The notes under the pieces were generated by a model. That model had not been told where the DNA came from, searched no databases, and was given only the letters and a program-made list of their open reading frames with translations. Positions 1-12,928 of a stretch of DNA of 64,000 nt are shown here, piece after piece. Source of the DNA: Anseranas semipalmata (lineage: Eukaryota > Chordata > Aves > Anseriformes > Anseranatidae); contig VXAA01006093.1 in NCBI GenBank assembly GCA_013399115.1, positions 1,032,314 through 1,096,313 on the forward strand. The letters are read 5' to 3'. A program made the translations under genes and the position numbers. Numbering within the stretch: the first letter of the stretch is position 1; every line of letters begins with the position of its first letter.

Positions 1-500
1 GCCGCCGCTCACCGGGCGCGGCACCCCCAGCCCCCCCCGGGGTCCACCCGCGGAGCGCCCCCGCGCCCGCTACCTGCGCCCGCCCCGGGTGCCCGCTAAC
101 AGGCGCAGAGGGGCAGATGCTCCGAGTGCGGGCTGCACCCGGGGCAGGCACGGGGTGGGGAGTGAGGAGATGAAATGGCGTGGGCCGGGACGCCGGTGCT
201 GAAAATACTCGTCTTTCCCACCGGCTCTTCAGCAACGTGCGCGCAAAGCGATGCTCGCACCTATGCTGGTGGGAAAGGAGTTTCAGGCCGCGGACAAAGG
301 TCAGTGGAGAGCAAGAGGCAGGACAGGGCTCCGGGGTGTCTCCGCACAGTTGTCCGAGCTCAGACCCCTCAGATAACGCTGCCGACACCGCCTAAACCCC
401 CGGCGGGAGCGGTGGTCAAAGGCTGCTCCATCGTCCAGGTCAACGAGCAGCCTGGTCTTCTGCTTCTGTGTGCGTGTTGCTTGCGGTACTCCGTGGCTTT
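1..500 (-). promoter_or_regulatory. CpG island, probable RANBP17 promoter
   Basis: The first 180 bases are extremely GC- and CpG-rich, and CpGs stay frequent to about 450-500, where the sequence becomes ordinary AT-rich DNA. A GC box (GCCCGCCCC, 78-86; GGGGCGGGC on the minus strand) is visible and there is no obvious TATA box, as in a housekeeping-type vertebrate promoter. Minus-strand splice-donor-like words lie inside the island, so a transcript probably runs leftward out of the window. In human, RANBP17 (an importin-beta-family nuclear transport receptor) lies next after GABRP on the same strand, and a GABRP-like terminal exon sits at the right end here. The island is seen directly; the gene name is inferred from gene order. 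Confidence 0.7.
13..140 (-). other. RANBP17: Possible noncoding first exon (RANBP17 5' end)
   Basis: On the minus strand, CCG|GTGAGC gives a good donor whose exon would end at 13. A weaker alternative, GCAG|GTAGCG, gives an exon ending at 74. No minus-strand ATG occurs in 1-180, so an exon here would be 5' untranslated and translation would start beyond the left edge. The right boundary (transcription start) is not defined by sequence, and 140 is only a guess at where the densest GC ends. The name rests on synteny with the GABRP-like gene and not on protein similarity. The stretch could equally be promoter only. Confidence 0.3.
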
Positions 501-578
501 GGAGCTTCTCAATAGTATTTTACATGATACAAACAGTAATTCTTAGTGTGGATGGTTAGTATCAACTGGTAGTTACTC

Positions 579-593
579 TTTTTTTTTTTTTTT
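579..593. repeat. Poly-T tract (15)
   Basis: This uninterrupted T run lies just right of the CpG island. It is a simple homopolymer with no retroposon recognised next to it. Confidence 0.9.
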
Positions 594-3247
594 CTCTGAA
601 AGTGAACAAAAAATCCAATTTGTAACAAGGGCTTCCATTTTTAATGGACTTTTACAAAAAGACCATGTTCATTGCCTTGTCTTGCTCAATGGGGACTCGC
701 AACACACATGTGCATTGCAGGATCTAGGCCAAAGTTAGTTACAGTCTGCCATGGCTGTAAAGCTATTTTAAGAAATGACTAGTTTTTTAAAACAATATTA
801 TATTATAGTCCCTAAGGGAAGATTTGTCTTGCCCATTTACAATGCCTCTTATCACTGTGTTTTAATACCTAATTGGAGCCTTTAGGCGCTAAGTTTATGA
901 ATAAGTGATAGAAGGATTAGTGCTCTTGTGAAATTCCAGGAACTTTCTCAGGAACAATCCTTTTTCTGTACAGTTGTTGATTTAAAGAATCATTAATATT
1001 ACCACCTCTGTTCCTTTATTTTTAAAAGCAAAGCTGTGTAAGGCTTACTGGCAGACTGCAAAATGGACGGTGTTACATGAGACCACTCAGCGTTGTAACA
1101 GTTACATGCTGTTCTTCGGTATGATAAAGAAAACCTATGTAGCATTTCAATTTGCAAATGCTTTTTTAACTTTAAAAAAATTCTTTCACCTATACATTTC
1201 TTGAAAGCACAAGTGGAGAATACCTATTTATTGAAATGTAGCGTGGATTTCATTTGGTGTTAACCTTATTAAGGAGTGGAATTTTGCAGTCAAACTCAGA
1301 CCTAAGCACATGCTAGCAGAATTTTAACATTTTTTCTAGATCACTGACCTGAAAGTTTTTAAAGAAAATTGTTTTATTAAAGAACAAGTTGAGTTAAGCT
1401 CACACAGAAGCCATCTATCAAATCCTACAGTAAAAATAGGAAAGGAGCTATTATTCCCAACATTAGAGATGAAAAATAAGGGAGAGTTTTCTCTTCACTT
1501 CCCCATTCATCTCACCCTTTTTTTCTTGCTTTATGTCAAATAAAGAAACAAAAACCTCAGCCATCTACCCCCTCCTTCACTGTTATATTTAAATAAGAAA
1601 AAGTAACATTTGTATGATTTACAATCACAGATGACGTTCCTGCCCTGAGACCTCACAGCCTAAACAGAGGTCTGATCGAAAAAAGTCCTGGGCACCTACA
1701 AAGCCCACTGCTGCTTCAGTTGGCACTGGCCAGCACAGCAGAACTTTCCATGTTGGAAGCAGTTGACCAGTCCGCCAGACTTTGGAAGGTGAAATTTCAG
1801 CTCTCTCATCATATGCAAACAACTAGATTTTCCATTTCTTGGAAAAGTAGGATGATTTTAAATTCCTTTGTGACAGGGGAAGAAAAAGAGCTGTGGCACT
1901 GCAATTTTAATAGCAGCCAAGATCACACTGTTTGGGTTACAAAATTGCCAGTTTTAGACAAATACTGTGCCTACAACTTCGGTGCCTGTGGGGGCTCACT
2001 CAGTAGGTAGCATATTATGATAGGGCATGAGCTCCTGAGATAGATTTTGGTATGTGCAAAATCAGAATTATGACCTTATAGTACATATTAAAGTCAAAGA
2101 CACTTGGAGAATTCAGATGTCCATGCAGTTGAACTGGGTGAGGATTCTTTAATTTACAGTTGACCTTCAGCCTTTCAATTGCTCTGAAATCTTTCTAGAT
2201 CTAGCCCACGATTATCGCACATGGGTATTAGAAGGAACACACTTCTAGATATCACTTATGGTTTTCTCTCAGGGTTTTGTCAGCAACCAGAATGTGATAT
2301 GTGCTGGTCTCCTTTTGCTCACCCAACCAACCAGGAAAATTTGAGAAATGCTTGAGTCCTAGAAGGCCAAATCCTGCTTGGATAAACTTCCTGGAAGACA
2401 GAAGCATGAATGGACATTTGGTTGAAACATGAAATTTTCTGATTTTAATAATTTCTTTACAGTTAAATTCTTGCTTTAGTTGTTTGATTCAATAATGGAA
2501 GTGAAGGATAAATTTTCTTAGACCAGGGAAGAAAATGACTATATATTACTTCATTTTGTATTTTCTGTGCATCAAAAGTCTTGAGGAGTTTTAGTAGGTG
2601 TCTTTGTGTGCATACCCCACACCCTTGCAACAATACCTGAGAGAGGAATTTTATCCTGTGGCTGAATGTGTAAATGTTTAAAGTAATGTAAATAAATTTA
2701 GGAAGATAATCCTAAAATGGTATTAGCCTGAATGAAGATCAATGATATAAAAAAAAAGGAATCAGAGGTTAGAGATACAGGAGATTCACTGAACTTCAGG
2801 TTTACATTACATTTAGATCATGTTCCCAAGCACAAAACAGCAGCAGCACCTGCTTAACATCACAGGACATTACACAGCAATTAAGTAACAAGAATGTGTT
2901 ATACAATAATAGGAAATATGGGGAGGCAGAATGTAAATAAGTCAATTTGAATTTTGTCAGGATTTCAAAATAGTATGTTAGTATTGGAAGAGAGCCATGG
3001 AAACTTTAATAGCCACAAACCATCAGGGCTTTTGTTTTATTTCTTATCCAGAAGTTGGCACTCTATCAGCCCTTTAATTCCTTGAACATTGACCCTTTAT
3101 TGACAGCAGGGAAACAAGGACTCGCTCACCCCTTTTCCTCCAGCACCCCAGTATTCCACCACCGTTATCCAGGAACAACTACCTGATGCTACATCACATC
3201 AGCATAGCACCATGTTACGTCTGTAAGCCTTTCCTATGAAATTATTT

Positions 3248-3263
3248 AAAAAAAAAAAAAAAA
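3248..3263. repeat. Poly-A tract (16)
   Basis: This is an uninterrupted A run. The preceding 200 bases resemble no gene or SINE known to me, so I do not call it a retroposition tail. Confidence 0.9.
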
Positions 3264-4054
3264 GCCTGGAAGAGATTTGGCCTAGAAAAAGGTTAGGTAA
3301 AGTAACTGGGAGAGAAATGATCCAGACATATTTCCACTGGGACACTTGGAATTCCATGAAGAGACATTATTTGAAAGGTGATAGAGGAAAAAAGCTGGAT
3401 GAATAAAAACATGCAGTACAGCATTCCCATTGAAAGAATCCAGTGATTTTTATCTTCGCACATAGTGAACTAAAATGTCAGTGTTAGAGGTAGGATAGTC
3501 TTTTTCCATGAAGTGCTCTCATAGGGCATTAACAGTCTCAAAACAAAGATAATAAAACAATACAAGCAAAGTTGTCCAGAATTGTTGAAAATCGTTAGAA
3601 TTAATTGGATAAAACTGAGTGCGGAAACAGACTCTCGGTCCTGAACCTATTTAACAGATTGAGTAATCTTTTAAGGAAATGCGGAAACTGAGTCATTCAG
3701 AGCTGCAGTAATCAGAGCAGTGAATAATGTGCCATAGGGAACAATGCTCTATTAGAAAGAATTGACAGAACAGGATTTCCATCTCTGCTGGTCTGCATTA
3801 GCACAATCAGAAACACCTCTCCATTAATTTTACATGAAGAAATGATGATATAAGAAACCCACAGGTATAATTGCATTGTTTTCCCTCCACTTATATTTTG
3901 CATCATATTTACAGTTATAAATACAGTATCATATCCGGAATCAAAATGTTTTCCAAAACTCCAATCCTTGCAGGGTGGCAGCTTTCAGAAAACAGTATTA
4001 AAATTTTCATTGAAATAAGTAGTCCCTTGAAGCTAGAGACCTCCTGTGTGCGTT

Positions 4055-4074
4055 TGTGTGCGCGCGCATGTATG
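4055..4074. repeat. Alternating purine-pyrimidine tract with CG core
   Basis: Twenty bases alternate perfectly between pyrimidine and purine. A TG run leads into CGCGCG and then CATGTATG. Such tracts with a CG core can adopt Z-DNA under negative supercoiling; that behaviour is inferred here. Confidence 0.85.
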
Positions 4075-7000
4075 GTTTTATTTCTTATGAAGCAGAGTTG
4101 AGACCAATGAACAATTCTGTTAGAAATTGAGAATGTAACTGTGCAGTTATGCGCAAATGATAAACTACCAGTGGAGAGTGGAATAATTATCACAAAACTA
4201 TCAACAGTGAAATAAATAACTAATATCTGGAGGTTAAAAAAAAACACCCTAGAACGTAAGCTGTTCCTCGAAGCTGAGCCAAGATTTTTGCAAGGAATAC
4301 TTTAGAGTTATTTCCAAACAATACAAAAAAAGTAAAAATAGAAATCATACCTACAATGGGAGTATATGTCAGCGTAAATTTCTGATTATCATGCAGTGCA
4401 ACTCCAACTGTTACCAAGTCCCTCAGCCACCACAGAGAACAGACTGAAAGTGTTCCAAAATGACATTAGAGGCACCTATTTTTGAGCATTCTAGTCTTCC
4501 ACTCAAGGATTTTAACTTTGTACCTTCTGAGGCTTCACATGGGGCTGGGCTCGTGCTGCAGAGCAGCACTGCAAAGCAGAGCAGTGTCCTGCAGCAGGCA
4601 GAACAGAAGGCTTGCAGGGGACGGCAGCTGCCTGTTGTCCTGCAGGCCTGTGTACACAGTCCATCAGGAATGCGAGATTTTGGGAGAGCCACCCTCCTCT
4701 CACATTCAGTTGTAAGATGCACTGGCAGGGTATATTTTTGGATGTCAATGTGCACGTGCCAGTGCTTTGCAGTGTTGTTCATTCCTGAAGACACATGAGA
4801 ATTCTGGGTGACTTACCAGAAGGCCTTGTATCAGAAGAAAAGGGAGAGAAAAAACAAACAAACAAAAAAGAGCACCCTGAAAACTCAGTCTTTTCCAGGT
4901 AGGGATCTATCTCAAGCTTTATTTTTCTGTCATACAAAAATGCTTTTTCTCTCCATCACCTCCCTGCATACAGAAAGTCAAATGAGCCCTTTCCACACCT
5001 TCCTGAGTTGTGAAGATCTCCTAATACCTTCCTTTATACTTCTAGAGATAGCCACTCAGGTGCTCTCTTCATTACAGAAGAGGCATAAAATAGTAAATGG
5101 ATATTCTGAGGTCAGGAAGATGACAAGAATCATAGACATAAATAGCAAAAGAAATACCTATCAGTGTAGCCTCATTAATGGACTTTAAATGCACTTTATA
5201 GAGTTTGGGTTTAATGCACAGAGGCAGTGAATGCCAGAGTGATTTATATCAGAGGGAGCTCTGGACATCATCTGGGTCAAGTCCTCAGGCAAAACAGCAC
5301 CAGCTTCAAAAATACGTTTGGATGCTCAGAGCTTGTCCAGTGACACTGCGAATCGCTACATGGATGGGGATTTCACAGCCTCTGGGCCCCGCTCCAGTAT
5401 CTGGCTACCCTTGCCACAAATATTTTCTTTTCTTTAGCTCTTAAAATAATTTCCCTTGCTGCAGATTGTATCAATTGCCTCTTTCTTTTGCTGTGCACCT
5501 CTGGAAAAAAAAAATGCCTAGCTGCCATGCTCTCTTTAACTACTGATCAGACAACTGAAGACAATAACAAGATCCTCCCTTTGCATCCTATTCTCCAGGC
5601 AGAACAAGCCCTGCTCTCTCCCGTTCCCCTCAGACATCACATGCCACAGCCCCCCAGCAATCTCACTGACCCTCAGATGAATTAAAGTGGGTTTTGCATG
5701 AGTGTACCATCTTGTGACAATATGTCAGTGGTGAAAAATAAAAACAGTTATTACTCTATTTCCCTTCCTAATCAACTTAATAGCAAGGATATACAGAAAA
5801 TTTCTGAGTTACTTGCTATCATGCATTCAGTGAAGTAAAATGACATTATCAGTGTAACCTGTGTTTATTTCACTGCTTGATGTTTTATTCACCTACAGCA
5901 GAAAAGGGGCATACATGGGAAAATAATTTATAATCTGAAATGCAATGGTTAAAATAAGAATCTCATTATGCAATAAATGCTTAAGATAGTCAAATGTTGT
6001 GTTGCCCATTACATTTTGTCCTTGTCACTCAGTTATGTGGTATCCTATCTGAATGCCAGCAGTAGTGTTGTAGAAATTTCATACATATCTACTGGTTCTA
6101 ACAACTTGTTTTTAAATGGCCAAAAATTTGAAGATACAGGAAAAAAAAATGGCAAAGACTACGAGAACTCTTATTTGAAGAGCTTAATTACACTTGAACA
6201 GTTTTGAGAAATAAGCTATACCATGGCTTGAACTAATTTTTTAGAGAATTTAAATAGATTCATATTTTGTGGCCAAACTAGAAAGTCCAGTGATAGAAGT
6301 CCCAACATGAAAAGCCAACAAACCCAGTTACTACAAACAGCTGCAGAAGATTGTACTAATATCAATAATCCCCTCAGTCTAACTAAATTCTAACACTCCT
6401 ACATCTTTCTCTAAATTCCTTTTGTCAAAACAAATTTATGTCCCTGTTGCCTTGCAAGTAGAAAGCCAGATCTATTATTTTCTGTCTGCATATTCCCATT
6501 TTCATATCATTTCCCACTTCAAGCCACTTGAAATTGAGTCAGTCACTATTACATACTATTTCTTTCAAGTCCCTTTGGAGAGCTCACATTTTCCAAAAAC
6601 AATTCTCTTCCTCAGCACAAAGGTGGTTTAGAAACTGACCTTCTCTTATATCAGCTGGATGCCATCTTCCCTCTATTTCTAATACCTTTTAGATTTGTCA
6701 GTAATTCTTGAGTTTGCTTTTATACTTTCTATGCATTCTTGGAGAACTGGAGTGTTGCCTTCGTCTCCTCCTGCAAAAACATCAGCAATAACCCATCCCT
6801 TCCACAGTAGTTTACTCCCCGATTTTTTAATAGGTATTATGCTCTTTTATATCTTGGTACTTTTAGAAAGGAAAACCTTTGGTGTTAAATCAAAGTACTG
6901 TATAACTACAGTGCTATGTACAGCAACAACAGCAAATGTCAGCAAGGGAAAGAACACTTTAGTAGTATTACAGGCATGGAAAATAAAAAGCATATCTATT

Positions 7001-7439
7001 TACAAATCTTAATTGCTGTTAAGCATAGTATAGATGATACACAAAACATTACCACTTTTAAAGGATCCCAACTATGTCAGAATCTTGTGATATCAGGACT
7101 AAATGCTGAGAATGTAGCTGTTGCCTTGCAACTCTGAAAAGCAAATATCCAAAAAGTCCACTGTGAAGACAGTTTTAAATTGTTTAATTACCTGTGAATA
7201 AAAAATAAAACAAAACACCATAAACGTACTACATGAATAAGGATAATATTCAGGAAAACAAAATAACTGGCAAAAATCACTGAAAAAATATCTGTTTCTT
7301 GTTTGCAAAGGTCTATGTTTTTCAGGTATTAACTAGTATCAGACACTGAACCTATTACAAAACCACCTAGTGAGGGCTGTTTTTTTAAATGAAGACTTCT
7401 AACTCCTGAGAATAACTAAATTCTTTATTTTCCTGTAAA

Positions 7440-7640
7440 ATGTACTGTTTCCCCACTCTGTTTCCTAATGTGCTCTCTTAATATGCAAGGGCATTGGGAA
7501 TAATGAATCACACTCCAGAATGGTAGCAATTGGTATGCATACAGTGTTAATTGAGTCAGGAAACATTCTTTACCAGATGGATATGGATTTTTGTGAATGC
7601 ATAATGGCCCTTTAAGAAGCTTAATAGAAAAGTATGAAAC
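7440..7640. promoter_or_regulatory. Possible conserved noncoding element
   Basis: A non-repetitive stretch is rich in factor-binding words: a homeodomain-type TTAATTGA overlapping a perfect AP-1 site TGAGTCA (7552-7558), an octamer-like TATGCATAC just upstream, a CAGATGG E-box and GCATAATGG. It has no long open frame and no simple repeat. The words are visible, but the conservation and enhancer role are inferred from appearance alone. Confidence 0.2.
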
Positions 7641-10600
7641 CTTTTACAAACAGCATTCCAAAGCAAGATTGCCAAAAGCAAGTGCACATAAATAGCTCGG
7701 ATAATTGGAGCCGTATCCCTGCACCCATCCACAGCAATGGAGAGAGAGGTTGCTGACCATGCTTTACATTAACTTCTTCTGGGTTGCTGGTAGTCCTTAA
7801 GTTGCCCTCCTCTCAAACATCAGAAATTTAGTTATTGTCCTCTTTGCCAGACCTTTAGCATTGGTTAGTTGCTGAGCATAGTTTCATGCTTTCCACAGAT
7901 GAGTAAGCTTTATAGATGCTGCACTTGTCACAGAAGCAGCTGCAGGCTGGTACAAAGACCTGAGCCCTCTTGTGCCATGCATGCCTTCTCCAGACACAGC
8001 CATTCCTGTCCCCAAACTGATAAAAAGAGGAAGAGGAGCTGAAATCCATCAGGACAGTGGTAATGCAAGGAACAGGACAGGTACCTCAATTTTACATTCT
8101 TCACTGGGCCAAGGGACGCAACTGCTTTCTGGTACTATTGAAAATTGTAATGGAAGTTTTGATGAGTCTCCTGTAAAGAGCTGTCTACATAATACTATTT
8201 GTTATCTGTTTTCCTTATCTACATTTTCAAAAACATGTGTATGGCATATGTTTCTCATCGTTGACTATGACCTCTGTTTATTTATAGTTTTAAAACTCTG
8301 ACTACTGCCAGACACTATTAAAAATAAACATTTTTAATTGTTTTCATGTTTTATCCTCTCCTCCCCTTTCCACCCAAGCCTGACAGGATGAAACATTGTT
8401 TTTGCTTGGGATATAGCTACTTCTGCTGCAAGAAGAAAGAGGAGGAGAAGGAAGTTGTATACATATTATCAGAATAGTTTTATATTCAACAGTCTGGAAA
8501 CAAAGCGACTGCCAGCCCCCAGCCCCCTTTAATATAGGTCTTCCCATTCCCAGGATCCATCTGCAGCTGAGAGGGCAGAAAAAAACACTGTTCTCCTGCC
8601 TTTAAGCCCAGCCAAATTAAGCCTTTTTTTTTTTTTCCCCAGCAGCACAGCCTTAACACGAGAGGCAGTCTTCATTTCCTATATAAACAAATAGCCTGAC
8701 TGTTCAGTGCAAGGTGGGTTTTGGTTTCCTCAGGCAGAGAAAAAGCCTTCTGCATCCAAAATGAGTTGTTTTAACTACTAGAATAAATGATGAAAATGTC
8801 ACAGCTCTGCCATATGCCCTTCCTTGTCTATTCATCATTTTTGGCTTTTGTCTTTATAGATACATGCTTTTTGCCTCCCCCCCCAAAGGTTTAAGACTCT
8901 GATACCAGACCTATGCAAAATGGGTACAAAACACCAAGGAAAAGCTAAAACACAACTTTCTCCAGTCTTTCTGATCAGCTGGCTTTTGAGGTTCATCACT
9001 CAGATCGGTCTTTTCTAAAAACCTGATTCTGGGGTACATAGCCATGCTCGGTGAGCTGGGATGCCTCCCTGGTACTATAGATTTTCCTGCATGAAGTTAG
9101 CCACTCTAACAGCATTGCAGAGCCTAAACCCCTTAGACAATATGCTGGTGAACAGGATAGAAATACATTAAAGGTGCTCCTAAATCTCCTGATATATCAT
9201 CTGCTGTTGATTCAAATTCTTGGTGTACCTACAAGAAGCAGAAAGCAGCAGACTGTTTTGATACCTGATGTACCTCTGAAGTAGGATTCTACTTTATTTC
9301 TGACTCAACAGCAATGATGTAGGAAAAAAAAAAACAGAAAAACATAGAAAAAATAGAAAAGCCACTAAGCTAAATCAATTTCCCAATGTGAATGGGGGTG
9401 GATGACACCACATCTCAGTTTTGCGTTCTTCCATTATTCTTCTGTTTACCTTAAGTTAAAACTCTTTAGGGAAAACCATTCCTTAGTATGTATTTTTACA
9501 ATGCCTGACACAAAGGACACCAACTAGAGCTGGTGCCTTTCAGTAGAAGCATTTTTTCAAAGCTGTGTAGGAGCAGAATCACTTCACATGCTCTGAAGCT
9601 GAAAATAAAGGTCCACAAGGAAGAACTCCATCTTGGGGGAGGGGGGTGACACAACAAAGGATACAGGTGATACTTATTCTCCATCCCTGTGAAGGTTCCC
9701 AGCTCTTCCTTCTCCTCCTTTTCAACTGCATGGCACAGTCAAATCTCCCCAGTGAAAGTACCAACAAAGGAAAAAATGATGTCTGACTGGGATATTTAGG
9801 GAAAGCCTGTCAGATGGTGGAGCAGTAAAGATCTGATGGAAAAAGAATGACCACAGGAATGAGGTTGCTTTTCTCTGGAAAGATTACTCCCTTTCCTTCC
9901 CGGACAGGGGAATGGGGGGTGGAATATTCTGAGCCCTTAGTAAAAATTAAGAGTGTATGTGTCTGCCTGGGACAGTAGGGTCGTCCAAATAAGGGGGCAA
10001 TGGAAGTTGTTGCATTCCTCCTGACATTTCTGGACAGCAGGTGGAAAACAGAGGGGGAGAACAGTTAAAGACAGCTGTTTTGTTTGGATGATTACTAGTC
10101 CATCTGTGAACACAAGTTTTTTTTCCAAATATATTAATTTCCTTGGTCATTTTCTATTCTCTATGAACATCTCTATCTCTTTGTAAAAGAGACTACAAAA
10201 AGAATTTCTGAACTCATCCCTCCATGAGCCACATTGCCCACTAGGACAGCAGTTATGCAGTACTGATGATCGCAGCCTTGTCTATGCTGACTGGAAAGGT
10301 AACATCACTCTTCAACAGGAAGAGTGCTGGAAAATTTTACTGCAGAAATTTCCAGCCTATGGCACCCTCAGTACCATTGTGCTTGGGAACTGCTGCTCTG
10401 TTGAGGTAATACACAAGCTCTGAGTTTCCAGAGAGGCTGCAAAAATCACACACCTCCATGCTGATGCTGCTGTTCACACTTCCTGTCTCAAAAGCCCCAG
10501 ATGGATGTTCTGGATCATGTACAGTTCATGAACCATGACCAGCAGCATGGCTGAACACAGCCTCCAGCTTCCCTGTTTGCAGAGGAGTAAAACCTTGCTT

Positions 10601-11688
10601 TCATCTCATGACTCCACCAATATTTCAAATCAACGCAATCCCAATTCATAATCCAGAATTACTGCTGGGTATTTAGATCACCCGGGCAAATAAAATGTTA
10701 AGTTATGGTATAATTTAAATATTAGTGACAGTATTTCCACTGAACTCAGCATAGCTAGGTTTTCACCCGCTAAATCTTACTCTAATAGCAGAACATTTAT
10801 TAGTAATCAGGGATCCCACTGGTGCTCTGACAGCCTGATCTCCTGCATAAGGAATTCTCCTGAATTATATCTTAAATAGAAATAAAATAAAAATAACTTT
10901 GGAAAAAATATTTTAAACTTTGATTTTTGCATTTCCAGTAATGGAAAAATCTACCACTGTCTTAACTAAGTCACTGCAAAAGTTAATTACTGTCATTTCT
11001 ACAAAATCTGCACCTTATCACTATGGGAATTTGCTTAGCTTCAAACTGCAGACATTACATTTTGGTCTTTTAATTAATCAGTTGAAAGGTACGCATTGTC
11101 AAGACCCTATTTCTTACAAATTGAAAAAAGTACCTTTAGCCTACACATGATAAAGTAAATGGATTGAACCTCTTGAGTTTTATATAAAAGTCTGACATCC
11201 TCCCCTCATTCTTGTGGTTCCTATCTGACCACTCCAACATTTTCCTGTAGGAATTGGGAACCTGGTGTTCAAGCAGTTACACCCGAGCTGATACTGCTCC
11301 TCCTTGAAACCACACGTTTCCGTTAACTTCGGTGCAGGCTTGTAGCAAACTGGTCTGAGTGATTGAGCAGATGTTCTAGAAAGAAATTCCATAAAAAAAA
11401 CTGGAAGCTTAAACCAAAATTAGACTATTGTAAAAGCACTTCATTGTGCTTTACTGTACAAGGTAGGCAAATGTTATTTCAGCTGATCCTACCCATACAA
11501 ATAATGGGTTGTATTAAGATATACATCCCAGAAAATTTTCCAAGTGGAAGAGAAAAGAAAGGGGACCTAGAATTGTTCAAATATGAAATAAAAGTAAATT
11601 TTCACTTTTTAACCAAAATCTGATCTATGATATTCCCCTTACAGGTAGTTATATACCTGAAGTAAATAATCAGGCATCCAGACTCAGT

Positions 11689-11727
11689 GTGTGGGTGTGC
11701 ACGTGTGTTGGGGGGTGGGGGTGGGGT
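11689..11727 (+). repeat. GT/G-rich tract
   Basis: A short GT repeat passes into G6-T-G5-T-G4. Three long G runs separated by single T bases could join an upstream GGG in a G-quadruplex, but the fourth run is distant, so a stable intramolecular quadruplex is uncertain. Confidence 0.7.
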
Positions 11728-12928
11728 ATCTAATACACAAGATATCATTGAGTAATATTTCAATTCCATTTTGTTGCAAATGGATCAAATACTTACAAGC
11801 ATCACTGCCTCTTCTTGTAAATGACCTAGAAGTTACACATACTGGTTTTTAGAGGCCAAGTAAAGCTTCTCCCATTTTATTTATAGAGGTGGAGAGAGAC
11901 AAGGATATCCTTTGGACTACTGCAGCTCAAAACTCAGAAAGAGCTTCCTGCTTCCAACTGTGTCATGAGGAAACAGGAAAAGCAAAAAAGAATATTTACC
12001 AAAAAAATTCCTCTCATTTGTATATATTCCATCAAACCACTATTACTACTGGCTGCCAGGGAAAAAAAAAAGCTTAACATCTAGTCTTTCTCGACTTTAG
12101 GATATTTATTATCATAGATTTACACTTCTGAAATCATTGCTAACAGCAGAGCTCCTCTGTGTTCAGAGTGCATTTATGGACTAGGAATAGCTATTGCCAG
12201 AGGAAATAAGCAGGAGGGTCAGGGGACAAGCAAATTAAAAACAAACCTGAAATAACCTAAGGATGTACTGCTATGGTAAACAAAGTTGTTTTAAATGCTG
12301 CTGTTGTAAAGAGGATGTCTATTGGATCAATAAAAATACATTTATTAAAACTTACAGGAATTCAGGAGGTATTTATTTTCAAGTGACACTCAGCCTTGAA
12401 ATCTGTGAAGGTGACAAGGGAACTTAATGCATTCCCCACCCCCCAATGTGTGTTAATCCTGATTAATCCCAATTTTAATGATATTTTACAGCCTGAATTT
12501 TCTAAGTTGTTACCACAACACACAATAAATCCTTAGCATGGCTGCCAAATTGATCTAATCCTTTATTCCACTTTAAGTAAAATAGAATAATAGTGTTCAA
12601 CATTTTCTTCCATTATAGAAAAGAAACCTCCAAGCTATCTTTTGTTAAAGATGCTCAGTTATATTAAGGTTCATTAGCAGCATCACCCAGCTGCTATTTC
12701 TTATGGAGAGGCCATGGAAGTGATATTAGATGGTTTTCAGAAACCATTTCATAGTGTCATTCCAAAAGGTCCCACAGTATAAATAACTCTGGGCATAGGT
12801 AAACTCAGCCCACATGAGGCAGAAATACAATCCCTGGTGATGTTTTATGATGAGTTGTGTGAACTTGTGGTGAGTGGTTTTGTGAAAAGAAAACAGAATT
12901 ATTTTTGCAGGAAGTCAAATGCTAGCAA

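Larger units (their letters stand above)
501..7439. other. Intergenic, no gene seen
   Basis: This is AT-rich, low-copy sequence. Frames of 60-126 codons occur (for example 1720-2010, 3915-4247, 4808-5188) but they lack recognisable domains, credible splice context or known similarity. It contains poly-T (579-593), poly-A (3248-3263), a Z-DNA-prone tract (4055-4074) and a GC-richer, stop-poor patch (4423-4798). No transposable element was recognised. Confidence 0.6.

Noticed and set aside
175..546. 123-codon plus-strand frame beside the CpG island
   Set aside because: GC-rich DNA has few stops, and two frames overlap here. There is no domain, and the likely transcript runs the other way.
1625..2010. 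Overlapping minus (65) and plus (96) codon frames
   Set aside because: No recognisable domain, no splice context, and open on both strands, as expected by chance.
9635..9649. G-run pair considered as a G-quadruplex
   Set aside because: Only two G runs are present, so an intramolecular quadruplex is unlikely. The same applies to the G runs near 32748 and 42276.
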